A stretch of DNA of 64,000 nt from Sterolibacterium denitrificans. GTDB lineage: Bacteria; Pseudomonadota; Gammaproteobacteria; Burkholderiales; Rhodocyclaceae. Location: NCBI RefSeq assembly GCF_900174485.1, contig NZ_LT837803.1, forward strand, positions 2,743,305 through 2,807,304, given 5' to 3'. The position numbers were made by a program, and so were the translations under genes. Below are positions 51,747 to 60,089 of this stretch, one piece after another; the first letter of the stretch is position 1; each line of letters starts with the position of its first letter. Below the pieces are notes generated by a model. The model ran no database searches, was not told where the DNA came from, and saw only the letters and a program-made list of their open reading frames with translations.

Positions 51747-53528
51747 ATGAGCACTCCGGAACCGGGCAAGGCCACGAATTTCATCCGCAATCTCATCGAA
51801 GCCGATCTGGCTGCCGGCAAGCACGCGCAGATGCGCTGGGCCGGACAGCCGGGGCCGGCGGCGGCGCATGCCGGGGCGCCGCTCGATGCGGCGAAGATCC
51901 GCACGCGCTTTCCGCCCGAGCCGAACGGTTATCTGCATTTCGGTCACGCCAAAAGCATCCTGCTGAACTTCGGTCTGGCGCGCGACTATGGCGGCGTCTG
52001 TCACCTGCGCTTCGACGACACCAATCCGGAAAAGGAAGAGCGGGAGTATGTCGAGTCCATCATCGATGCGGTGCGCTGGCTGAGCTGCGACTGGGGGCGC
52101 GATCAATATTACGCCTCGAACTATTTCGCCTGGATGTACGAATTCGCCGTCGCCCTGATCGAGGCCGGCCATGCCTATGTCGACAGCCAGACGGCCGAAG
52201 AAATGCGCGAGCGGCGCGGCACGCTCACCGCAGCGGGCCAGGACAGCCCTTACCGCAGCCGCTCGGTGGAAGAAAACCTCGATCTGTTCAGCCGCATGAA
52301 AGCCGGCGAATTCGCCGATGGCGCGCACGTGCTGCGGGCGAAGATCGACATGGCGGCGGCCAACATCAATCTGCGCGATCCGGCGATCTACCGCATCCGC
52401 CATGCCAGCCACCACAACACGGGCGATGCCTGGTGCGTCTATCCGATGTACACCTTCGCCCACCCGATCGAGGATGCGCTGGAGCACATCACCCATTCGA
52501 TCTGCACCCTGGAGTTCGAGGATCAGCGGCCGTTCTACGACTGGCTGCTGGAGCGACTGGCCGAGCTGGGCCTGCTGGCGTGGCCGCTGCCGCAGCAGAT
52601 CGAGTTCTCGCGCCTCAACCTGACTTATGTGGTGCTTTCCAAGCGCAAGCTGATCCAGCTGGTCGATGAAAACCACGTCGCCGGCTGGGACGATCCGCGC
52701 CTGCCGACGCTGGTCGGCGCGCGCCGGCGCGGCTTCACCGCGCAAGGTTTTCAGTTGTTCGCCGAGCGCATCGGGGTTTCCAAGGCGGATTCATGGATCG
52801 ACATGAGCGTGCTCGAAGACTGCATGCGCGAGGATCTCAACGCGCGCGCCGAGCGGCGCATCGCCGTGCTCGATCCGCTGAAGCTGATCATCACCAATTA
52901 CCCGGCGGAGGCCGAGGAGTCCTGCCTGGCGCCGAATCATCCGCTCAAGCCGGAACTGGGCAAGCGTGAAATGCCCTTCTCGCGCGAGCTGTGGATCGAG
53001 CGCGAGGACTTCATGGAAACCCCGGTGAAAGGCTATCACCGCCTCTATCCGGGCAACCTGGCGCGACTGCGCTATGGCTTCGTCATTCAATGCACCGGCT
53101 GCGAGAAGGACGCGAGCGGCCAGGTCGTCGCGGTGCATGCCGAGCTTCAGCCGGACTCCAAGTCCGGCACGCCGGGCGCCGACAACTACAAGGTGAAAGG
53201 CAACCTGCACTGGATCAGCGCACGCCATGCCTATCAGGCCGAAGTGCGTCTGTTCGACCGCCTGTTCGCCGCGCCCCATCCGGGCGCGCGCCGCGAAGGC
53301 GATGCGGAAGGCATGGAACGCAATTATCTGGACGACCTCAATCCGGCCAGCAAGGAAGTCATCCATGCCTATCTGGAGCCGGCGCTGCAAAACGTCAAAC
53401 CCGAAGAAAGTTTCCAGTTCGAACGCCATGGCTACTTCGTTGCCGACCGCGTGGACTCGCAGCCCGGCCGGCCGGTCTTCAACCGCAGCGTGACCTTGCG
53501 CGATTCCTGGGCCAAGGCGGCCGGCTAG
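51747..53528 (+). CDS. glnS: Glutaminyl-tRNA synthetase
   Basis: This class I synthetase charges tRNA-Gln. The 593-residue enzyme has the HIGH-type motif in PEPNGYLHFGHAKSI, the FDDTNPEKEE block, and the KMSKS-type motif VLSKRKLI, then the two beta-barrel anticodon domains typical of GlnRS. Length is slightly above E. coli GlnRS, from an Ala/Gly-rich N-terminal insertion (GQPGPAAAHAGAPLD). Presence of glnS means charging of tRNA-Gln is direct. Confidence 0.96.
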   Translation: MSTPEPGKATNFIRNLIEADLAAGKHAQMRWAGQPGPAAAHAGAPLDAAKIRTRFPPEPNGYLHFGHAKSILLNFGLARDYGGVCHLRFDDTNPEKEEREYVESIIDAVRWLSCDWGRDQYYASNYFAWMYEFAVALIEAGHAYVDSQTAEEMRERRGTLTAAGQDSPYRSRSVEENLDLFSRMKAGEFADGAHVLRAKIDMAAANINLRDPAIYRIRHASHHNTGDAWCVYPMYTFAHPIEDALEHITHSICTLEFEDQRPFYDWLLERLAELGLLAWPLPQQIEFSRLNLTYVVLSKRKLIQLVDENHVAGWDDPRLPTLVGARRRGFTAQGFQLFAERIGVSKADSWIDMSVLEDCMREDLNARAERRIAVLDPLKLIITNYPAEAEESCLAPNHPLKPELGKREMPFSRELWIEREDFMETPVKGYHRLYPGNLARLRYGFVIQCTGCEKDASGQVVAVHAELQPDSKSGTPGADNYKVKGNLHWISARHAYQAEVRLFDRLFAAPHPGARREGDAEGMERNYLDDLNPASKEVIHAYLEPALQNVKPEESFQFERHGYFVADRVDSQPGRPVFNRSVTLRDSWAKAAG

Positions 53529-53570
53529 CGTAGTGTTGCACGCTGATTGATACGTAAAAACCACACATTT

Positions 53571-53632
53571 GTCGTCCCCGCGAAAGCGGGGACCCAGGTA
53601 CGTACTGGATTCCCGCCTGCGCGGGAATGACG
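53571..53632. repeat. Palindromic intergenic repeat (REP/BIME-like)
   Basis: Two hairpins face each other: GTCCCCGC-GAAA-GCGGGGAC (53574-53593) and ATTCCCGC-CTGC-GCGGGAAT (53609-53628), with the palindrome GTACGTAC between (53598-53605). The whole element, from GTCGTCCCC to GGGAATGACGA, is an imperfect inverted repeat of one unit. This type of element is spread through intergenic regions of many betaproteobacteria and gammaproteobacteria and resembles Neisseria dRS3-type repeats in its ATTCCC/GGGAAT ends. It is the only copy I see in the window. Confidence 0.85.
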
Positions 53633-53732
53633 AAGCCGATATTTATCTATTCCGTCAGGAATGCAGCGCTACACTAGCTCCAGCAACGTCATGTATCCTG
53701 CGCCCTGATCGTCATTCCACTCATTGACATCC

Positions 53733-54956
53733 ATGGCCAAGCAACCTGCTCCGCTTCCACCCCTGGCGCCCGTGCAGGAAATAGACCGCTTGCTCACCGC
53801 CTCCGAGTACTACCACGCCTGCATCGGCCACCATCCGGCGACGCTGCAGCGGCCACGCGAGGTGGTCTCGGTGATCGAAGGCGAACTGGCCGAGGGCGCG
53901 CAGATCGACTGGCAAGCGGCGATCGACCAGGTGGCGGCGGCAAATCCCGGCTGCCGTCTGCGGCTGCACGGCAAGCGGCGCCAGGCGCGCTGGCGCAGTG
54001 ACGGCCATGCGCCCGGCCTGCGTCTGCTGCCGGATCAGCAGTGGGACAGCCATTCCAGCCTCGGCGCAGATTTCATTTACGCCATTCCGCTATCGCTGGA
54101 AGAGGGACGTGGCTGTGAGCTCATCATCGCCGGCCGCGACAGGCTGCAGATCATTTTCCGTGCCGCTCATGCCGTGATGGATGGCACGGGCGTGGCGCAT
54201 TTCATGAGCGAACTGTTCCGCGCCATACGTGGCGAGCCGCTGCTGGGCACCAATGCCGCCTATACCGACGTCGAGCTGATGCGCCAGGTGAAATCCGTGC
54301 GCTCGCCGCTCAGGCACTTCACGCCGCCCACCGTCACCGGCCAGCCGCAAGGCACGCTGCAGGGCGGTCTGTGGCGGCGCTTCACCGTACCGGGACCGCT
54401 GCCGCATCTGGTGGCTCGCTTCGCCCATGCGGCGGCCGAATACGTGCACCGGACAAGCAATGAGGTGGTGCGCATCGCCATCCCCATCAACCTCAAACGC
54501 CATGTGCCGGAACTGCTGGCCACCACCAATTTCACCAGCATGCTCTATCTGGACATCGCGCCGGGAGAAACCCTGGAAGACGTCAAAACCAATCTGCAGG
54601 GCCGGCTGGAGCGCAATGTTGAAACCAACTATCCGGAAATCCTCGAACTCATCCGCTTCCTGCCTTTTCCATGGCTGGACAAGATCGTTTCCCTGAACGA
54701 AAAGAACTACACCCGGCCGAAAACCATGGAAACCGCCGTGCTCTCGGTTGGCGGCCCCTTCAAGCGCAGCCTGCTCAGCGGCGGCGGTTTCCGCGCAGAG
54801 ACGATATTCGGCCTGCCACAAACGGAGAACACCTTTCTCGCCGCAGTCGGCTTTCAGGGCAAGTATGAAATATTGGTCGGCATGTCCCATGTGTTTGCCG
54901 GCGGCGGGCGCTTCGAAGATTTCCTCGGGTTTCTCGAAAAGCGCCTCCAGCCCTGA
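53733..54956 (+). CDS. Condensation-domain-like acyltransferase, stand-alone
   Basis: The 407-residue protein resembles the condensation/wax-synthase/acetyltransferase superfamily. The HxxxD-type active motif is present as AAHAVMDGTG at about residue 150, with the general-base His, and the C-terminal part has the scaffold DFG-like region LSVGGPFKRSL and the late GMSHVFAGGGRFEDF. No carrier protein, adenylation or ketosynthase domain is attached and no biosynthetic genes are beside it. It could acylate a small molecule or lipid. ATG 53733 is preferred over TTG 53724. It follows a REP-like element. Confidence 0.7.
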   Translation: MAKQPAPLPPLAPVQEIDRLLTASEYYHACIGHHPATLQRPREVVSVIEGELAEGAQIDWQAAIDQVAAANPGCRLRLHGKRRQARWRSDGHAPGLRLLPDQQWDSHSSLGADFIYAIPLSLEEGRGCELIIAGRDRLQIIFRAAHAVMDGTGVAHFMSELFRAIRGEPLLGTNAAYTDVELMRQVKSVRSPLRHFTPPTVTGQPQGTLQGGLWRRFTVPGPLPHLVARFAHAAAEYVHRTSNEVVRIAIPINLKRHVPELLATTNFTSMLYLDIAPGETLEDVKTNLQGRLERNVETNYPEILELIRFLPFPWLDKIVSLNEKNYTRPKTMETAVLSVGGPFKRSLLSGGGFRAETIFGLPQTENTFLAAVGFQGKYEILVGMSHVFAGGGRFEDFLGFLEKRLQP

Positions 54957-55162
54957 GCCTGCGGCTGCGACTGCGCCAGTCCGGCCCGGGACGACATGAC
55001 CGGAATACTTCATACCTGAATAATTCAGCCTTGCTTGACCTTTGCCAGGCAATCGAGGCTAAAATACCCGACCAGTTGACTCGGATTAAGAACGCCCATT
55101 GTTTCATTGCTTCCGGGTCGTCCCTGCCCTTGCATCCCTCATTCCGTTTGACGAGCGCTCCC

Positions 55163-55702
55163 ATGACACAGACCCGATACACCGCGCCCCAACTGGCCGC
55201 TTACCTGCTGAACAAAGTCAACCATGCCGCCGGCGAAACCATCAATCTGATGAAGCTCGGCGCCCTGCTCTACTATGCCGAAGCCTGGTCGCTGGCGGTA
55301 TTCGACCGCGAACTGATCGACGAGGAACTGCAGGCCTGGGATCACGGGCCGGTTTTTCCCTCGCTCTGGGCCAGGCTGAGCAGCAAGGGCTGGAACAACC
55401 TCGGCGCCGATGAATTGGCAGACTGCGCCATCCAGTTCGATGACGACACGCGCGGGCTGCTCGATGATGTCTGGCAGGCCTATGGCGAATTCAGCCAGGC
55501 GGAACTGGGAAAGATGATCAAGCAGGATGACCCGTGGAAAACGGCCCGCCGAGGCCTGCCGGCATGGGATTTGACCAAGCGGCCGATGAACAAGGCCGGC
55601 ATGGCGCAGTTTTACAAAGCCGCCTTCGAAGCGGCAGACGCTCCCCACGCGACCCAAGCCAATGCACCTGCACGCACGGCGCAGCCCGGTCGGTCGTATT
55701 GA
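55163..55702 (+). CDS. Panacea-domain protein (DUF4065, SocA-like)
   Basis: The 179-residue protein has the Panacea/DUF4065 pattern: YTAPQLAAYLLNKVN, then INLMKLGALLYYAEAWSLAV and the Trp-rich EELQAWDHGPVFPSLW, and the end piece around YGEFSQAELGKMIKQDDPW. Panacea domains are a general antitoxin module (the PanAT systems) and also occur in SocA, a protease adaptor. No clear toxin gene lies next to it: upstream is the condensation-like gene and downstream a GGDEF gene on the other strand. Its tail is short and Ala-rich. TTGACC and TAAAAT upstream (about 55,040-55,072) could be a promoter with a longer than normal spacer. Confidence 0.82.
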   Translation: MTQTRYTAPQLAAYLLNKVNHAAGETINLMKLGALLYYAEAWSLAVFDRELIDEELQAWDHGPVFPSLWARLSSKGWNNLGADELADCAIQFDDDTRGLLDDVWQAYGEFSQAELGKMIKQDDPWKTARRGLPAWDLTKRPMNKAGMAQFYKAAFEAADAPHATQANAPARTAQPGRSY

Positions 55703-55763
55703 GAGAAGAGAGCGAAGAACAAAGCCAGACCGCGACGGTAGCGCTCACGCCCCAGGGCCAGAA

Positions 55764-56939
55764 TCAGGGCGCGGCCTGGGTATGGTGCTTGCGATAGAAG
55801 TGCCAGCTACCGCGCTTTTGCTTGGCGGTATACATCGCATCGTCGGCGGCCTTCATCAGATCCTTGATTTCAACCGCATCCAGCGGAAACATCGCAAAAC
55901 CCAGGCTGCCGGTAACGCCAACGATGCCGGCGCTGGTCTTGATGGGCTGGGCGATCGAGGACAACATGCGATCGGCCATGGCTTCCAGCGCTTCCTGGCT
56001 GCCCACCGTGTCGAGCAGCAGCATGAATTCGTCGCCACCATGACGGCCGACGAAATCGGAGCCGCGCAGGGCGGCGCGCAAACGCTCCGAAATCACCCGC
56101 AGCACTTCGTCACCCACGGCATGGCCGTATTGATCGTTGATCGGTTTGAAGCCGTCGAGATCGAGATACCCCAGCGCAAAACGGCGCGGCGGAATCTGCG
56201 CGCCGTAGAGCTCGGCCCGCTCCTTGAGCATGTCGTCGAAATTGCGGCGATTCGCCAGCCCGGTCAACGGATCGGTCTTGGCAAGCTGGATGTATTTCTC
56301 ATGCTCGAGATCGCGCTCCCGCTTGAGCGCGGCGGCGGTGAACTCGTAAATGAAAGCCATGCCGGAAATCACGGCAAGGTTGAGGAAGGTGATGATGCCG
56401 CGCGCCAGATCCATCTGCGCCTCGGTCGTCACCGTCTGCAAAAACGGCACGCCCAGCAAATGCAGTACGATCAGAATGATAAGGGTCGGAAAGGTGATCG
56501 CCACGGCGCGACCGCCCCAGCGCAAGCCGCCAAAGAAATAGGCGACCAGCGGTGGAACGACGAGCAATTGCACCACGGGTGATACCGCCGGCCCCCCGGA
56601 AACACAAATGCCGATCACGATGATGAGATAGATCACCAGCACGCTGGCGATGCTGCAGAACATGTAGCCGCCCCGGCGACGGATCAGGACCAGCAGGGTG
56701 ACGAAGCTCAGCGTCGCCGGCGGCAGGATCAGGCTGGCCCAGAAAACCGAGGTTGAAAGAAAGGGAGTTGCCAACACCGCCAGGTAGGCGCTGGCGGACA
56801 CGATCACAAAGACCAGCATCGCGGCAATCAGGATGCGGCCGCGAAAGAAAGTGTCCGAGTCGAGGCGATAGCTCGGGTGGATGAAATAATCCACGACCAG
56901 AGACAGCGGACTTCTCCTCACTTCCTGTTCCTGTATCAC
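55764..56939 (-). CDS. Membrane diguanylate cyclase (GGDEF)
   Basis: The 391-residue protein has about six N-terminal membrane segments (35-200) with no obvious ligand domain between them and a C-terminal GGDEF domain (about 220-380) with an intact active site in RHGGDEFML and LDLDGFKPIND. No RxxD inhibitory site is seen at the normal place before it. It therefore probably makes cyclic di-GMP in response to a membrane signal. There are 238 bases between its start and the kor operon end. Confidence 0.9.
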   Translation of the reverse strand: MIQEQEVRRSPLSLVVDYFIHPSYRLDSDTFFRGRILIAAMLVFVIVSASAYLAVLATPFLSTSVFWASLILPPATLSFVTLLVLIRRRGGYMFCSIASVLVIYLIIVIGICVSGGPAVSPVVQLLVVPPLVAYFFGGLRWGGRAVAITFPTLIILIVLHLLGVPFLQTVTTEAQMDLARGIITFLNLAVISGMAFIYEFTAAALKRERDLEHEKYIQLAKTDPLTGLANRRNFDDMLKERAELYGAQIPPRRFALGYLDLDGFKPINDQYGHAVGDEVLRVISERLRAALRGSDFVGRHGGDEFMLLLDTVGSQEALEAMADRMLSSIAQPIKTSAGIVGVTGSLGFAMFPLDAVEIKDLMKAADDAMYTAKQKRGSWHFYRKHHTQAAP

Positions 56940-57110
56940 ACGCCTTTCCCTATTGCATCAGTCAATAAGTTGATCCGCGAGTTGCTATGCAATTCAAATC
57001 GTTGGCGGATTGTACCTTGTCGCTGTTATTTTTGGAGTTTTCCTCTCGTTCCATGCCTCGATCAGCGCGGGAAAATGGCCATGTCTTTGAATCAAAAAAC
57101 GAAAACAGTG

Positions 57111-57147
57111 AAAAAAACGAGCCCCGCAGTGCTGGCGCACGCGGGGC
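57111..57147 (-). terminator. Rho-independent terminator of the kor operon
   Basis: On the minus strand GCCCCGC (57147-57141) and GCGGGGC (57127-57121) form a perfect 7-bp stem with a 13-base loop, and seven Ts follow after TCG (57117-57111). It lies 31 bases after the korB stop. Confidence 0.88.
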
Positions 57148-57177
57148 CCCGGTCCGTCTGCTGACGAAAGCAGCAAC

Positions 57178-58233
57178 TCAGCGCAGGGATGCGTTCAGCG
57201 CCTCCAGCGCCTTGCTGCCAGGGCAGAGATAAGCATCCCCGAGCCTGTTGAGCGGTTTGGCCACGGTGTTGAGATGGCGGTGCAGATCTTCCGCGCTGCT
57301 GTCGACATACAACAGGCCGGTGACGATCTCGCCCAGGGCGTGGCGTTCCTGCAAATAGTTCATGGCCCCGATGCGATCGGTCGGATCGTAGCCATCGGCC
57401 ACTTTCCGCAGGTGCAGCACCGAGCCATCGTGCTGCACGACACGGCGCAACGAGCCCGGCGGATAAGACGCCTCGATCGGATCGCGCGGCAGGATCACCT
57501 CGATGCGATTCACCGCCTCGTTGTGTTCGCGCACATAGTCGTAGCTCTTGGTGGAGCCGGCGTGGTTGTTGAAAGTCACGCAGGGACTGAGGATGTCGAT
57601 GAAGGCCGGGCCGCGATGGCGCAACGCACCCTTGATGAGCGGCACCAGTTGCTCCTTGTCGCCCGAGAAACTGCGCCCCACATAGGTGGCGCCGAGCTGC
57701 AGCGCCAGGGCGACGAGGTCGATCGGGCTATCGCTGTTCACCACGCCGCGCTTGTTCTTCGAGCCCTTGTCGCTGGTGGCCGAGAACTGGCCCTTGGTCA
57801 GGCCATACACGCCATTGTTCTCGCAGATGTAGGTCATGTTCACACCGCGCCGCATGGCATGGGCGAACTGGCCGATGCCGATGGAGGCGGAATCGCCATC
57901 GCCGGAAATGCCCAGGTACAGCAGCTCGCGATTGGCCAGCGCCGCGCCGGTGAGCACCGAGGGCATGCGGCCATGCACGCTGTTGAAGCCGTGGGAATTG
58001 CCGAGAAAGTAGTCCGGCGTCTTCGACGAGCAGCCGATACCGGAGAGCTTGGCGACGCGATGCGGTTCGATGTCCAGATCGAAGCAGGCCTGCACGATGG
58101 CCGCGCTGATCGAGTCGTGGCCGCAACCGGCGCACAGCGTCGAGATGGCGCCTTCGTAGTCGCGCCGCGTGTAGCCGAGTGCATTCTTCGGCGTATCGGG
58201 ACGCAGCAGCTTGGGTTTGGCGATGTAGGTCAT
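57178..58233 (-). CDS. korB: 2-oxoacid:acceptor oxidoreductase beta subunit (KorB-like)
   Basis: This subunit binds thiamine diphosphate and a 4Fe-4S cluster. The 351-residue protein shows the cluster cysteines in TLCAGCGHDS, GIGCSS and LSPCVTFN, and the TPP motif ISGDGDSASIG with the far Asn in CENNGVYGLTKGQ. The whole reaction is decarboxylation of 2-oxoglutarate or a similar 2-oxoacid to the acyl-CoA with low-potential electrons. The ATG overlaps the korA stop (ATGA). The substrate is inferred from closeness to the Thauera/Azoarcus KorAB type; pyruvate or phenylglyoxylate-type substrates cannot be excluded. Confidence 0.88.
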   Translation of the reverse strand: MTYIAKPKLLRPDTPKNALGYTRRDYEGAISTLCAGCGHDSISAAIVQACFDLDIEPHRVAKLSGIGCSSKTPDYFLGNSHGFNSVHGRMPSVLTGAALANRELLYLGISGDGDSASIGIGQFAHAMRRGVNMTYICENNGVYGLTKGQFSATSDKGSKNKRGVVNSDSPIDLVALALQLGATYVGRSFSGDKEQLVPLIKGALRHRGPAFIDILSPCVTFNNHAGSTKSYDYVREHNEAVNRIEVILPRDPIEASYPPGSLRRVVQHDGSVLHLRKVADGYDPTDRIGAMNYLQERHALGEIVTGLLYVDSSAEDLHRHLNTVAKPLNRLGDAYLCPGSKALEALNASLR

Positions 58234-60089
58234 GAGGCCACCTTGCGGGTCTGTTGGGCATTGCCATCGGACAGTGCACTTTCGATCCGCTCGCTGATGA
58301 AGCGCGCGGTGATCGGCGTGCCGTCGTAATGCAGCACGCGCACCAGTTTTTTCGGATCGATATCGCACTCGTTGATGAGCAGGCTGCGCAACTGGGCGCT
58401 TTCGTTCTGCTCGACGACGAAGACCCGCTCGTGGCGCTCGATGAAGTCCACCACCGCGTCGCTGAACGGAAAGGCGCGCACACGCAGCGTATCGGCGTGG
58501 ATGTCACGTTGCTCCAGCAGGACGCTGGCTTCCGCCATCGCCGCGCTGGTCGAGCCGTAGTGGATCACGCCAATGGTCGTCGGCAACTTCGCCTGATGCA
58601 GGATGGGCGCGGGAACCAGCTTCTTTGCCGTATCCAGCTTGCGCCGCAGCCGCTCCATGTTGTAGATGTAGTCGGCCCCGGTTTCGCTGTACTTGGCATA
58701 GGCGTTGCGCGTCGTGCCGCGGGTGAAAAAAGCGCCGCGTGTCGGGTGGGTTCCGGGAATCGTGCGGTACGGAATGCCGTCGCCATCGACATCGAGATAG
58801 CGGCCAAAATCCTTGCCCGCCTCGAGATCGGCCTCGCTCATCAGCTTGCCGCGGTCATAGACGTGGCTGTCGTCCCAGGCGAAGGGCTTGCACAGCCGCT
58901 CGTTCATGCCGATGTCCAGGTCGAGCAGGACGAACACCGGCGTCTGCAGGCGCTCGGCCAGATCAAAGGATTGGGCGCCCAGCTCGAAGCACTCGTAGGG
59001 ATCTTCCGGGAAGATCAGCACATGCCGGGTGTCGCCATGCGAGGCATAGGCGCAGGAAATCAGGTCGGACTGCTGGGTGCGCGTGGGCATGCCGGTCGAC
59101 GGGCCGCCACGCTGGACATCGAAGATCACCGCCGGGATTTCGGCGAAATAGGCCAGGCCGAAGAACTCCTGCATCAGCGAAATGCCGGGGCCCGAAGTGG
59201 CGGTGAAGGCCCGCGCGCCGTTCCAGCCCGCGCCGATGACCATGCCGATCGAAGCCAGTTCGTCCTCGGCCTGGACGATGGCATAACGGCTGGCGCCATT
59301 GTCCGGATCGACGCGGTATTTGCGGCAGTAGCCGGAGAAAGCCTCGATCACCGAGGTCGACGGCGTGATCGGATACCATGCCGCCACCGTCGCGCCGCCA
59401 TACACCGCGCCCAGGCCGCAGGCGCTGTTGCCGTCGATGATGATGCGATCGCCGATCATGTCGGCCCGCTCGACGCGCAAGCCGAGCGGGCAGGTGAAAT
59501 GCGCCTGGGCGTACGCGTAGCCGATCTTCAGCGCCTTCATGTTGGCGTCGATCAACTGTTCCTTGCCGCGGTACTGCTCGCCGATCAGTTTCTCGACTTC
59601 CTTCGGATCGATGTCGATCAGCGCGGCCAGCGCGCCGACGTACATGATGTTCTTGAACAACTGGCGCTGGCGGGCATCCTTGTATTCGCGGTTGCATAGT
59701 TCGGTCAGCGGAATGCCGATGATGTGCAGGTCGTCGCGGAACTTCGAGCGCGGCAGCGTCTTGGTCGAATCGTAAAGCAGGTAGCCGCCGGGAGAAATCT
59801 CGGCGATGTCGCGATCCCAGGTCTGCGGATTCATCGCCACCATCATGTCGCAGCCGCCGCGACGGCCGAGCCAGCCTTCGGCCGAGACGCGCAGCTCATA
59901 CCAGGTCGGCATGCCCTGGATGTTCGACGGGAAGATGTTGCGCGGCGCCACCGGCACACCCATGCGGATGATGGAACGGGCGAACAGCTCGTTGGCCGAA
60001 GCCGAGCCGGAACCATTGACGTTGGCGAACTTGATGACGAAATCGTTGCAGCCCTGGACGGCTGCGGACGGTTGACTCTGCTGACTCAT
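58230..60089 (-). CDS. korA: 2-oxoacid:acceptor oxidoreductase alpha subunit, gamma-alpha fusion (KorA-like)
   Basis: The 619-residue subunit is the fused gamma-alpha form: the gamma domain at about 15-195 (start of the acceptor-binding part, NVNGSGSASANEL) and the alpha pyrimidine-binding domain from about 215 with WYPITPSTSVIEAF, the acidic EDELASIGM and FTATSGPGISLMQE. It lacks its own ferredoxin domain, which fits a partner protein supplying clusters. The start ATG 60089 overlaps the korC stop and GAGG lies near. It pairs with KorB for the TPP-dependent reaction. Confidence 0.9.
   Translation of the reverse strand: MSQQSQPSAAVQGCNDFVIKFANVNGSGSASANELFARSIIRMGVPVAPRNIFPSNIQGMPTWYELRVSAEGWLGRRGGCDMMVAMNPQTWDRDIAEISPGGYLLYDSTKTLPRSKFRDDLHIIGIPLTELCNREYKDARQRQLFKNIMYVGALAALIDIDPKEVEKLIGEQYRGKEQLIDANMKALKIGYAYAQAHFTCPLGLRVERADMIGDRIIIDGNSACGLGAVYGGATVAAWYPITPSTSVIEAFSGYCRKYRVDPDNGASRYAIVQAEDELASIGMVIGAGWNGARAFTATSGPGISLMQEFFGLAYFAEIPAVIFDVQRGGPSTGMPTRTQQSDLISCAYASHGDTRHVLIFPEDPYECFELGAQSFDLAERLQTPVFVLLDLDIGMNERLCKPFAWDDSHVYDRGKLMSEADLEAGKDFGRYLDVDGDGIPYRTIPGTHPTRGAFFTRGTTRNAYAKYSETGADYIYNMERLRRKLDTAKKLVPAPILHQAKLPTTIGVIHYGSTSAAMAEASVLLEQRDIHADTLRVRAFPFSDAVVDFIERHERVFVVEQNESAQLRSLLINECDIDPKKLVRVLHYDGTPITARFISERIESALSDGNAQQTRKVAS

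Noticed and set aside
55031-55162. N-terminal extension of the Panacea gene from a TTG at 55031
   Set aside because: The extension runs through the likely promoter and has no family pattern; the ATG at 55163 fits the domain start.
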